5,662 nucleotides of DNA from an uncultured Clostridia bacterium (GCA_946410395.1 CAMKAE010000148.1:1-5662); one strand, 5' to 3'; positions 1 to 5,662 are shown, numbered from the stretch's first letter. Notes: generated by a model from the letters alone, not told the origin. Translations and numbers: made by a program.

Positions 1-695
1 ATCCCGTGGCTCAGGCCCGCCACCATGTCGCCCCGCATCGTGTCCTGCACCGCGTTGGTCATGGCCAGGCCCGGCACCAGGGGCATCAGCGCGCCGGCCA
101 CCGTCGCCTCCAGCAGCAGCGGCGCGTACAGCGAGCGGAGCAGCATGGGCACCAGGGCGGAGAGGATTCCGCCCGCCAGCACCCTGGTCAGCTGGCGCAT
201 GCCCAGCCGGCCCAGCAGCATGCAGCCTGCCTGCGCCAGCGCGGCAGTCAGCCCGGCGGCCATGAATTCCGGCAGCCTGCCGCCGAACATCAGCGCAAAG
301 CCGGCCGCGCACAGGGCGGCTGCCGCCGGGAGCCAGCGGTCCGGGCAGGGCTGCGGAGCCGCCGCAATGGTCTTCAGCTCCGCCATGGCCCGGGCCGGGG
401 ACAGCTCGCCGGCCTCCACCCGCCGGGACACGCTGTTGACCCGGTCCACCCGGTCCAGGTTGGTGTCCCCGGCCCGCAGCCGCCGCACCGCGGTTTCCGC
501 GCTGCCGTCGGCTAGCCGGTAGCTGACAAACAGCCCGCTGGGGACGGCAAAGCTCTCCACCTCCGCGAGGCCGAAGGCGCGGCCCATCCGGGTCACGGTC
601 TCCTCCACGCGGAAAATCTCCCCGCCGTTCTCCACGATCAGCTGGCCCGCCAGCTGCAGGGGCTCCATACAAAAGCGTTCTTCCTCCAGGGTCAT
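1..695 (-). CDS. Threonine/serine exporter-family protein, YjjP/DUF1212-like, C-terminus cut off by the left edge
   Basis: The frame is open from ATG at 695-693 to the left edge, giving 231 residues with no stop. It was recognised by translating the reverse strand. Near residues 24-33 is GGEIFRVEET and near 208-227 is PGLAMTNAVQDTMRGDMVAG; both match conserved segments of the ThrE/YjjP N-terminal family. Residues 1-110 are soluble, and about four hydrophobic segments follow (roughly 121-139, 143-163, 171-190, 191-212). YjjP-type proteins are usually about 250 aa, so probably only about 20 residues are missing. Family members export threonine/serine (Corynebacterium ThrE) or succinate (E. coli YjjPB); the substrate here cannot be told. 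A YjjB-type (DUF3815) partner would be expected just beyond the left edge. The start is supported by GGAGGG 11 nt upstream; ATG codon 10 also has a GGAGGA upstream, so the exact start is uncertain. It lies 80 bp downstream of the VWA gene, same strand. Confidence 0.85.
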   Translation of the reverse strand, partial: MTLEEERFCMEPLQLAGQLIVENGGEIFRVEETVTRMGRAFGLAEVESFAVPSGLFVSYRLADGSAETAVRRLRAGDTNLDRVDRVNSVSRRVEAGELSPARAMAELKTIAAAPQPCPDRWLPAAAALCAAGFALMFGGRLPEFMAAGLTAALAQAGCMLLGRLGMRQLTRVLAGGILSALVPMLLRSLYAPLLLEATVAGALMPLVPGLAMTNAVQDTMRGDMVAGLSHG

Positions 696-775
696 GTGCG
701 GTTCTTCCCTCCAGGTTTTTTGAAGCGTTTCATGGGGATTTGCAGGCAGACGGCTGCCGTCATCCCGCGACAGTC

Positions 776-3334
776 TCAGCATCTGGTACCGCAGCGGGTG
801 CAGAACCGTGCGCCTTCCCGCAGGGGCGCGCCGCACTTGGCGCACAGGCGCGCGGCGGGTGCTTCCGGCAGAACCGGTTTGCCACAGGCCCCGCAGAACT
901 TCGCGCCGGGCTTGAGCGCGGCACCGCAATGGGCACACCGTGTGCCGGGCGCAGGGTCTTCGGGCACTGCCAGCGCGGCAGGTGTCTCAGGCGCAGCCTC
1001 ATAGCGTGATGCGGCAGGCGCCTCGGGCGCAGCGCCATAGCGCGTCACGGCAGGTGCCTCGGGCGCTGCCCCGTAGCGCGGCGCGGCAGGTGCTTCGGGC
1101 GCAGCGCCGTAGCGCGTCTCGGCGGGCGCCTCAGGCGCAGCCCCGTAGCGCGGCGCAGCCGGCGCTTCGGGCACCGCAGCGGCGTGACCGGCAACTGCGG
1201 CGCGGCGGCGGAGCAGCAGCGGAATCAGCACGCCCGCGGCAACCGCCAGGACGCCCACCCCGATCAGGATGATCGGCAGCGCGGAGGACTTCGGCCCTCC
1301 GATGCGGAGCGTGCGATCCGTTCGTCCGTCCCCGTCGTCGTCCACGCGCAGGATGGTCGCGTCCCTGCGCACCGCGTTGGCCGTGATGCCGGTCTTCGAC
1401 GTGATCTCCACGTCCTCGACCTCCCGCATATCCGTGTATTCGCCGCTGCTGTCCATGAAGCCCGCGGTGAAGTGCATCGTGCCCTCGCCGTTGCCCTTGA
1501 TGTCGATCCTGTAATCCGTCCCGTCGTCCCGCAGGCGCAGGATCTTGGTCCGGTTGTCCGTACCCCATCCTTCGCCGTCCTCGAAGGTCATGCTGCCGAA
1601 ACTGGTCCGGGTAAGATTGCTCCGGGAGCTGAGGACCTCGTCGCCGACGCGCACCTCCACGTCCACCGGGCAGGCGATGCGGATATACACATAGGGCGCG
1701 CCGTTGATCTGGTCGGCAATGTCGCCAAAGAAGAATTTCAGGTCCTCCGCCCGAGCCGCCTCGTAGTGCAGACCCGGGCTGGCGATCTTTTCCATCAGTT
1801 CCTGTCCGTAGCGGAGATCCGATCCGTAAAGGTCCTGGAAAAAGCCGATGGTATAGATCAGGATGTTCTCATCCCTGAGCGTCTGCGCGTATGTATAGAG
1901 GGCCTCGCCGGTCTTGCCCTCGTTGGCCAGACCGTCGCTCATCACGACGATGATCTTCTTGCCGTCGCCGCTGTCGGCCAGGATGTCCCGGGCCGTGGAC
2001 AGGCCGCCCTCGGTGTTTGTCCTGCCGCCCGTGTAGATGTTGTCCACAACGCCGAAGAGGTAGGCTTCATCCATCGAGAAATCCGTGCGCAGCTGCGCGG
2101 TGCTGTTGAAAGTGACGATGCCGATGCCAGCATCCTCCTTCAGCACCGTGCTGATGAAGTCCTTCGCCGCCTTTCGGGTCTCCCTGATCGGCGTGCCGTC
2201 CATGCTGCCGGAATTGTCCAGCACAAGCACCACGTTCCGCACGCGGGAGGTCTGGCGGGGCGGCTTTTTCTGGGCCTCGTCCGCCTCCAGGCGGTCAATC
2301 ACGGCCTGGACGCAGCGCGCGTAGGCCTTCGCGCCCTTCTCGTTGGGATGCATGGAATAGGAGCTCAGCGGCGGGAATCCCTTGAGGTCCTGCGCATTGA
2401 CATAATACATGACCTCGTTGATGTAAGCGTTGTCGGAATAAGCCTGGTGTCCCGCGAATTCACTCTCCACCGACACGAACGCAATCCGCATGTTCTCGCG
2501 CCTGCACTGCTCGACGATCCCCTCGATCCGTTTGTTGAATTCGCGGACCGCCCAGTTGATATACGTCGATTCCCACTTGTGGAACATGAGGCCCTTGCCG
2601 TCGTAATCCAGCAGCTCCGGGTAGCCCGTCACGAGGATGGTCGCGTTCGGGGCCGCGTTCGCAATGCGCCAGTAGGCGGAATACAGCTTGTCGGCGGTGC
2701 CGCCGCGGTCATAGAAATGGTTGAGCTCATGGTCGATGTGGTCGTACATCGGCGAGCAGAAGAACGGCAGATGCGCCTTGGTCAGAATGTCCACAAAGCC
2801 GATGTCGTTGCCGCCGATGGAGATGGTCACGTAGTCCACCTCGTAGCGGTCCTCACCCAGCGTGTTATAGAACACATCCAGCTGACCCGGCAGGTTCTTC
2901 CAGCCCTTCAGGCCGTCGCGGTCAAACTCCTTGTGCTGTTGGCCCTCCCGGGTCTGTTCATCCTTGTTCGTGATCCTGTTGCCCGTGCGCTTGATGTGCT
3001 CCGTGGTCGCGCCGGAGGAGGCGACAAAGTACCAGTTTGTGTCCCGGTTGTCCGCCATCGTGCCGTCGACCCCGGGGATTTTCAGCATGCCGGACCACGC
3101 GTGCATGGAGCGGTGGGCAAGCCAGTCGTTGTCCCTGGACTTGACCGACATCGGCTGGTCGTCCCCATAGAAGGGCTCGATGCCCTCGCCGGAGGCATAG
3201 GAGTCGCCCAGGGAGACCATGATCCGCTTCTCGTCCCCTGTTCCTTCCGCCGAGGCTCCGATAGGCAGCTGAAGCAGCGCCAGGGCCAGGCAGAGCGCCA
3301 GAGAGAATACCCTGAGCCAATTCTTTCGTTTCAT
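776..3334 (-). CDS. Secreted, membrane-anchored SEST-like SGNH hydrolase + VWA domain protein with cytoplasmic repeat tail and two zinc ribbons
   Basis: This is an 852-aa protein. Residues 1-29 form a signal peptide ending ASA. Residues about 35-350 form an SEST-like SGNH/GDSL esterase domain: SLGDSYASGEG with nucleophile Ser45, block II SSGATT (oxyanion Gly108), block III GGND (Asn176) and SMHPNEKG with His329. Residues about 366-540 form a VWA domain with a complete MIDAS: DNSGS (Asp373, Ser375, Ser377), Thr439 and Asp467. A beta-rich region follows, then a DxDxDGxxD loop at 665-673, a transmembrane helix at 685-708 followed by RRR, five 12-residue repeats (722-781), and two CxxC-x10-CxxC ribbons (Cys800/803/814/817 and 831/834/845/848). 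The inferred topology puts the enzyme and VWA outside and the repeats and ribbons inside. The substrate is unknown: SEST relatives hydrolyse esters, and VWA domains bind metal and protein ligands. The ATG at 3334 was chosen because GGAGGGG sits 6 nt upstream; a GTG at 3349 would translate the ribosome binding site. Confidence 0.9.
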   Translation of the reverse strand: MKRKNWLRVFSLALCLALALLQLPIGASAEGTGDEKRIMVSLGDSYASGEGIEPFYGDDQPMSVKSRDNDWLAHRSMHAWSGMLKIPGVDGTMADNRDTNWYFVASSGATTEHIKRTGNRITNKDEQTREGQQHKEFDRDGLKGWKNLPGQLDVFYNTLGEDRYEVDYVTISIGGNDIGFVDILTKAHLPFFCSPMYDHIDHELNHFYDRGGTADKLYSAYWRIANAAPNATILVTGYPELLDYDGKGLMFHKWESTYINWAVREFNKRIEGIVEQCRRENMRIAFVSVESEFAGHQAYSDNAYINEVMYYVNAQDLKGFPPLSSYSMHPNEKGAKAYARCVQAVIDRLEADEAQKKPPRQTSRVRNVVLVLDNSGSMDGTPIRETRKAAKDFISTVLKEDAGIGIVTFNSTAQLRTDFSMDEAYLFGVVDNIYTGGRTNTEGGLSTARDILADSGDGKKIIVVMSDGLANEGKTGEALYTYAQTLRDENILIYTIGFFQDLYGSDLRYGQELMEKIASPGLHYEAARAEDLKFFFGDIADQINGAPYVYIRIACPVDVEVRVGDEVLSSRSNLTRTSFGSMTFEDGEGWGTDNRTKILRLRDDGTDYRIDIKGNGEGTMHFTAGFMDSSGEYTDMREVEDVEITSKTGITANAVRRDATILRVDDDGDGRTDRTLRIGGPKSSALPIILIGVGVLAVAAGVLIPLLLRRRAAVAGHAAAVPEAPAAPRYGAAPEAPAETRYGAAPEAPAAPRYGAAPEAPAVTRYGAAPEAPAASRYEAAPETPAALAVPEDPAPGTRCAHCGAALKPGAKFCGACGKPVLPEAPAARLCAKCGAPLREGARFCTRCGTRC
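992..1171 (-). repeat. Five in-frame 36-bp repeats encoding PEAPAxxRYGAA
   Basis: Five contiguous 36-bp units (1136-1171, 1100-1135, 1064-1099, 1028-1063, 992-1027) encode PEAPA-xx-RYGAA, with the variable pair AP, ET, AP, VT and AS; the last unit has RYEAA. A degenerate sixth unit (PETPAALAV) follows at about 965-991. The units differ by many synonymous third-position changes even where the peptide is the same, so the array is diverged and looks held at the protein level rather than freshly slipped. It forms a flexible Ala/Pro-rich linker between the membrane helix and the zinc ribbons. Confidence 0.93.
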
Positions 3335-3338
3335 GCCG

Positions 3339-3345
3339 CCCCTCC
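3339..3345 (-). promoter_or_regulatory. Ribosome binding site that fixes the VWA gene start
   Basis: The reverse strand reads GGAGGGG, with 6 nt between GGAGG and the ATG at 3334. It begins immediately after the TGA (3346-3348) of the upstream 210-aa gene, so ribosomes ending there sit on it. This suggests translational coupling and argues against the GTG at 3349. Confidence 0.8.
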
Positions 3346-3978
3346 TCACTGTGCGGAGAGCGCGGCCAGCGCCTGCGCGTCAATCCGTTCCACCTGGCAG
3401 AAATCCACCCCTCCCGAGGCGGGGCTGATCTCGAAATAGGCGTTGGCTGCGCCGTCGTAGTACCGGACCGTATCCCGCTCCGACACCAGTTGCTGCGTCC
3501 GCTCCGACAGCGAACTGGCCAGGAAAGCGTCCCCGTCCGTGTAAATCAGCCAGGCAGCCCCGCTCTCCGTCACATAAATGCTCTGATAATACGGATGCCG
3601 CTCGGACGAGGTCTCCTGCGCTTCCCGCTCCGTCAGATACTGCCCGTCCATCCCGTAGTAAAAGGCCACCGGCGCCTGGGTGAAACCGCGGGCGGCAAAG
3701 GCGCGGATGGCATCCGCCTCCGTCAGGGCAATGCCCGCGCTTGGGGCAGGAATGCTGCCCGTGACCGTGCCGAGCCCGCTCATGTACTCCTCCGCCGCCG
3801 GGCGGCCCGTATCCGTTGTACGGGTTTCCCCCGTGTAACTCATCTCCGGATTCAGCTCCTTCGGATGCCAGACAAAGAACCACAAAAGAAACAACACGGT
3901 CAGCAGAAGAACCACGCCCGCGATGACAAGCCACAGCGTCCGTTTTTTTCTCCCCTTTTTTTCGGCTTTCACAGACAT
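3346..3978 (-). CDS. Single-pass membrane protein with extracytoplasmic domain, function unknown
   Basis: This is a 210-aa protein I do not recognise. Residues 1-13 are strongly basic (KKGRKKR). Residues 14-37 are a long hydrophobic helix without a convincing signal-peptidase site, so it is probably an uncleaved N-terminal anchor with residues about 40-210 outside. A Gly/Thr/Pro-rich stretch (about 48-82) leads to a compact alpha/beta-looking domain (about 84-205) with aromatic strands (VAFYYGMDGQYL, QSIYVTESGAAWLIY, VRYYDGAANAYFEI) and a single Cys (194). The ATG at 3978 was chosen because GGGGAGG lies 9 nt upstream; earlier in-frame starts up to 4044 would run through the promoter. It is the first gene of the leftward operon and ends 11 nt before the SGNH-VWA gene, so it may assist that surface protein. 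That role is inference from position only. Confidence 0.85.
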   Translation of the reverse strand: MSVKAEKKGRKKRTLWLVIAGVVLLLTVLFLLWFFVWHPKELNPEMSYTGETRTTDTGRPAAEEYMSGLGTVTGSIPAPSAGIALTEADAIRAFAARGFTQAPVAFYYGMDGQYLTEREAQETSSERHPYYQSIYVTESGAAWLIYTDGDAFLASSLSERTQQLVSERDTVRYYDGAANAYFEISPASGGVDFCQVERIDAQALAALSAQ

Positions 3979-4015
3979 GAAGCAACGCCTCCCCTGTCTT
4001 TTTTCAGTGTGCTTC

Positions 4016-4044
4016 ATTATAGCACATTTCCCCATCCCGCACAA
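4016..4044 (-). promoter_or_regulatory. Extended -10 promoter of the leftward operon
   Basis: On the reverse strand there is a perfect TATAAT (4021-4016) preceded by TG-C (4024-4022), giving an extended -10. A partial -35, TTGTGC (4044-4039), lies 17 bp upstream. Transcription would start near 4009, leaving a leader of about 30 nt before the ATG at 3978. It looks like a housekeeping sigma-A promoter; no operator is visible. Confidence 0.75.
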
Positions 4045-4082
4045 CGGGAAAACAGTCCGGCGCGGGCCGCCGCAAAAAGCCC

Positions 4083-4111
4083 TTTTCTTTTCCGGCGCGA
4101 TATGGTATCAT
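4083..4111 (+). promoter_or_regulatory. Probable extended -10 promoter of the 407-aa secreted protein gene
   Basis: TATCAT (4106-4111) is preceded by TGG (4103-4105), an extended -10 matching TATAAT at five of six bases. The -35 position at 17 bp spacing is TTTTCT (4083-4088), which is poor. A start near 4118 would give a leader of about 45 nt. It lies about 60 bp from the opposing promoter, so the two divergent units share one control region. Confidence 0.55.
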
Positions 4112-4150
4112 GTAAGCAGGAAAAAATGCAGACCCGTCCGACCGAATCAC

Positions 4151-4156
4151 AGGAGG
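4151..4156 (+). promoter_or_regulatory. Ribosome binding site of the 407-aa gene
   Basis: AGGAGG with a 7-nt spacer to the ATG at 4164 is a near-consensus site. It fixes this start, which also opens a clean signal peptide. Confidence 0.85.
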
Positions 4157-4163
4157 CATTCCC

Positions 4164-5387
4164 ATGAAACGTTTTTTGCGCAGCCTTCTCCTGCTGACCA
4201 TCGTGCTCTGCATGGGCGCGGGGATCGCCCTGGCCGACACCTATTACGTCAAGCCTGACATCGAGTCGCCACTGAGCCTGCGGGACGCGGCCACCAACGA
4301 CGTGCTGACCGTCATCCCGGCGGGCACCGCCCTGGAGCCCGACGGGGCGAAATCCACCGACCTGTGCGCCTATGTGACCTACAACGGGTTCTCGGGCCTG
4401 GTGCTGTGGAACTATCTGACCCGCACCGCGCCCGGCGGCGGAGCGGACCCGCTGACTGTCACCGCACCCACCCCGGCGCCCTCGGCTCCGGCCGCGCCGG
4501 ACGTCCTCACCCTGCGCGCCGTAGGCGCCGTGATCCAGACCGCCGACAGCCGCAACAAGGCCGCCGGCGCCGAGATGGCTGAGATGACGGTCACCCCGGA
4601 GAGCAATGTGATCATCACCGCGAAGATTCCCCGCGGCAGGAAGATCGAATGCTGGGTGTTCAACGGCGTGCGCTACGACTTCCTCAAGAGCGTGAAATCC
4701 CTGCGCATGACCGCCTTTGACCGCTCCTGGACCGTGGAGGTCGTCTATCAGAAGACCGACGCCCTGACCCTGCGCTCCCCGGCGGAGATCCAAGCCGCGC
4801 GCACCGGCCAGCCCCTGATCGCGCAGGTCAACAACGGCGAGCTCTGCCACATCAAGTCCGGCACCAAGGGCGGCGGCGGCTGGATCACCCGCTTCGACTT
4901 CACCGCCGACTACACGAACCGCGCCACCGGCGCCGCGGAGCAGGGCGGCCAGCTCACCGCCAAGATCCGCGCCAAAGTCCCGAACGGAAAAAAAGTCACC
5001 GGCTGGCTCTTCGACGAGACCGAGATCTATCCCATCGGCGCCAACGTGACCGACTTTGTGGTCCGGACCCTGGACACGTCCATGACCTATGAGCCCATCT
5101 TCGGCAAGAAGGCCGGCCCCACCGCTCCCCCGACCACCGTTCCGCCCAATCCCGTGGTGCAGTATGTCACCGTGACCTGCAGCAACTGCCGCTTCAGCGG
5201 CGGCGGATACAGCGGCGCCACCTCCGGCAGCGTTCCCGTCGGGACCAAGATCACCGTGACCGGAAACGAGAACAGCTCCGAGAACTACTGGGAGATCAAC
5301 GGCAGCACCAGCGGCCCGAGCGGACGAACCATCACGCGGACCATCAATGTCAATACCACGATCCACTGCATGCCGGTGATCAACTGA
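4164..5387 (+). CDS. Secreted SH3-like domain protein with three related beta-rich modules
   Basis: This is a 407-aa protein. Residues 1-24 are a signal peptide (KRFLR, hydrophobic core, ALA before Asp25). Residues about 27-87 resemble a bacterial SH3 domain: PLSLRDAATNDVLTVIPAGT, then YVTYNGFSGLVLWNYLT, the usual LxxR...G...GWV-strand pattern. A Pro/Ala linker follows (about 96-113). Three modules come next: about 116-197, 222-314 and 333-407. Each has a (V/L)xxGxKIxxW or similar core strand followed by a final strand ending in an aromatic or polar beta hairpin; modules 1 and 2 align best (ITAKIPRGRKIECWVFNG with LTAKIRAKVPNGKKVTGWLFDE). The linker at 315-332 is Pro/Thr-rich. There is no LPxTG motif or membrane anchor, so it is probably released or held to the wall through the SH3 domain. 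The exact role is unknown. It is transcribed divergently from the SGNH-VWA operon and ends at a strong terminator. Confidence 0.88.
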   Translation: MKRFLRSLLLLTIVLCMGAGIALADTYYVKPDIESPLSLRDAATNDVLTVIPAGTALEPDGAKSTDLCAYVTYNGFSGLVLWNYLTRTAPGGGADPLTVTAPTPAPSAPAAPDVLTLRAVGAVIQTADSRNKAAGAEMAEMTVTPESNVIITAKIPRGRKIECWVFNGVRYDFLKSVKSLRMTAFDRSWTVEVVYQKTDALTLRSPAEIQAARTGQPLIAQVNNGELCHIKSGTKGGGGWITRFDFTADYTNRATGAAEQGGQLTAKIRAKVPNGKKVTGWLFDETEIYPIGANVTDFVVRTLDTSMTYEPIFGKKAGPTAPPTTVPPNPVVQYVTVTCSNCRFSGGGYSGATSGSVPVGTKITVTGNENSSENYWEINGSTSGPSGRTITRTINVNTTIHCMPVIN

Positions 5388-5424
5388 TTATGATCTCAAA
5401 TCAGTCTGTTAAGTGACAAAAAGA

Positions 5425-5460
5425 GGATATCGCGGTCCGCAGACCGCGAGATCCTTTTTT
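5425..5460 (+). terminator. Intrinsic terminator of the 407-aa gene
   Basis: The stem GGATATCGCGGTC (5425-5437) pairs with GACCGCGAGATCC (5442-5454) with one A-G mismatch, around a CGCA loop, and is followed by six T. An A-rich tract upstream (5418-5422) means the reverse strand also ends in a T-rich run, so it may act in both directions. It begins 37 bp after the stop codon. The inner 8-bp stem belongs to the downstream repeat unit. Confidence 0.85.
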
Positions 5461-5662
5461 CTGCCGTTCAACATGCTTATCCTTTTCTCAAGTAAGAAGT
5501 ACAAATCAAGTAACGGCATGCGCTGAAGGTCCAGGGCGATCGGAAAAGCCCTGGTCGCGGTCCGCAGACCGCGAAATCCTTTTTTTCTGCCGTTCAACAT
5601 GCTTATCCTTTTCTCAAGTAAGAAGTACAAATCAAGTAACGGCATGCGCCGAAGGTCCAGGG
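5430..5662. repeat. Direct tandem repeat of about 125 bp, one full and one edge-truncated copy
   Basis: Copy 1 is 5430-5554 and copy 2 is 5555-5662, where the window ends. Over the shared 107-108 bp I find three differences: G to A at 5450/5575, six versus seven T after the hairpin, and T to C at 5524/5650. Each unit contains a terminator-like hairpin (TCGCGGTC-CGCA-GACCGCGA), a T-run, an inverted pair TGCCGTT/AACGGCA (5462-5468 and 5512-5518 in copy 1), and two TCAAGTAA direct repeats. Copy 1 ends with a second hairpin, CCAGGGC/GCCCTGG (5531-5537 and 5548-5554). The tract is more AT-rich than the neighbouring genes. It could be an array continuing to the right, a dispersed intergenic repeat caught in duplication, or repeated small RNAs. 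Confidence 0.9.
5555..5586 (+). terminator. Second terminator-like hairpin, in repeat copy 2
   Basis: An 8-bp perfect GC-rich stem (5555-5562 with 5567-5574) with a CGCA loop is followed by AATCC and seven T. The stem is shorter than in copy 1 because the flanking GGATA is absent here, and the T-run is set 5 nt away from the stem base, so it should be weaker. Confidence 0.5.

Noticed and set aside
692..733. 13-codon reverse-strand frame (MKRFKKPGGKNRT) whose TGA overlaps the ATG of the transporter gene
   Set aside because: There is no ribosome binding site before it, and it is too short to judge. It contains the transporter's own GGAGGG, so it is likely chance.
745..761. GACGG-CAG-CCGTC hairpin between the VWA and transporter genes as a terminator
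   Set aside because: The stem is only 5 bp with an alternative pairing (GGCAG/CTGCC), and no T-run follows on the transcribed strand.
992..1171. 36-bp repeats as a CRISPR array
   Set aside because: The units are contiguous with no spacers, stay in frame and encode a peptide repeat inside a long gene.
3335..3349. GTG start at 3349 for the SGNH-VWA gene
   Set aside because: It would overlap the stop of the upstream gene and encode the Shine-Dalgarno itself. The ATG at 3334 has ideal spacing and gives a normal signal peptide.
1184..3439. 751-codon open frame on the + strand opposite the SGNH-VWA gene
   Set aside because: The opposite strand carries clear SGNH, VWA and zinc-ribbon motifs. The antisense translation has no recognisable domain and is rich in His/Arg/Val/Ala, as expected for a GC-rich shadow frame.
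4017..5366. 449-codon open frame on the - strand opposite the 407-aa gene
   Set aside because: Its translation is low-complexity Gly/Ala/Val/Asp/His. The + strand frame has a ribosome binding site, signal peptide, SH3-like domain and terminator.
5408..5472. GTTRRRY (5408-5414) and RYYYAAC (5466-5472) as an integron attC site
   Set aside because: The two cores are in the wrong order for attC on either strand, and there is no integrase or cassette structure.

Overview
The window is GC-rich with a high coding density, and it reads as a Gram-positive gut or rumen type Clostridia chromosome (perhaps Christensenellales/Oscillospirales). This is inferred from strong GGAGG ribosome binding sites, the SGNH, von Willebrand A (VWA) and zinc-ribbon domain mix, an SH3-type secreted protein and a YjjP/ThrE-family transporter half. 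No marker gene fixes the taxon.

Layout: two transcription units diverge from a 185 bp intergenic region (3979-4163). Leftward, an extended -10 promoter at 4016-4044 should drive (i) a 210-aa single-pass membrane protein of unknown function (3978-3346), (ii) 11 nt later, an 852-aa multidomain surface protein (3334-776), and possibly (iii) after an 80 bp gap with no visible terminator, a YjjP/ThrE N-terminal-domain membrane protein (695 to beyond the left edge). The 852-aa protein combines, in order, a signal peptide, an SEST-like SGNH hydrolase, a VWA domain with an intact MIDAS, an EF-hand-like acidic loop, a transmembrane helix, a cytoplasmic Ala/Pro-rich 12-residue repeat and two C-terminal zinc ribbons. 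Rightward, a second extended -10 element precedes a 407-aa secreted protein (4164-5387) with an SH3-like N-terminal domain and three related beta-rich modules.

The right end (5388-5662) is more AT-rich. It holds a direct tandem repeat of about 125 bp, with one full copy and a second copy running to the window edge. Each copy starts with an intrinsic-terminator hairpin, and the first copy supplies the terminator of the 407-aa gene.

The shared theme is extracytoplasmic: three of the four genes encode proteins whose main domains lie outside the membrane. The least ordinary items are the outside-enzyme/inside-zinc-ribbon architecture of the 852-aa protein and the terminator-bearing tandem repeat. 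I see no CRISPR array, tRNA, rRNA, transposase or phage gene.
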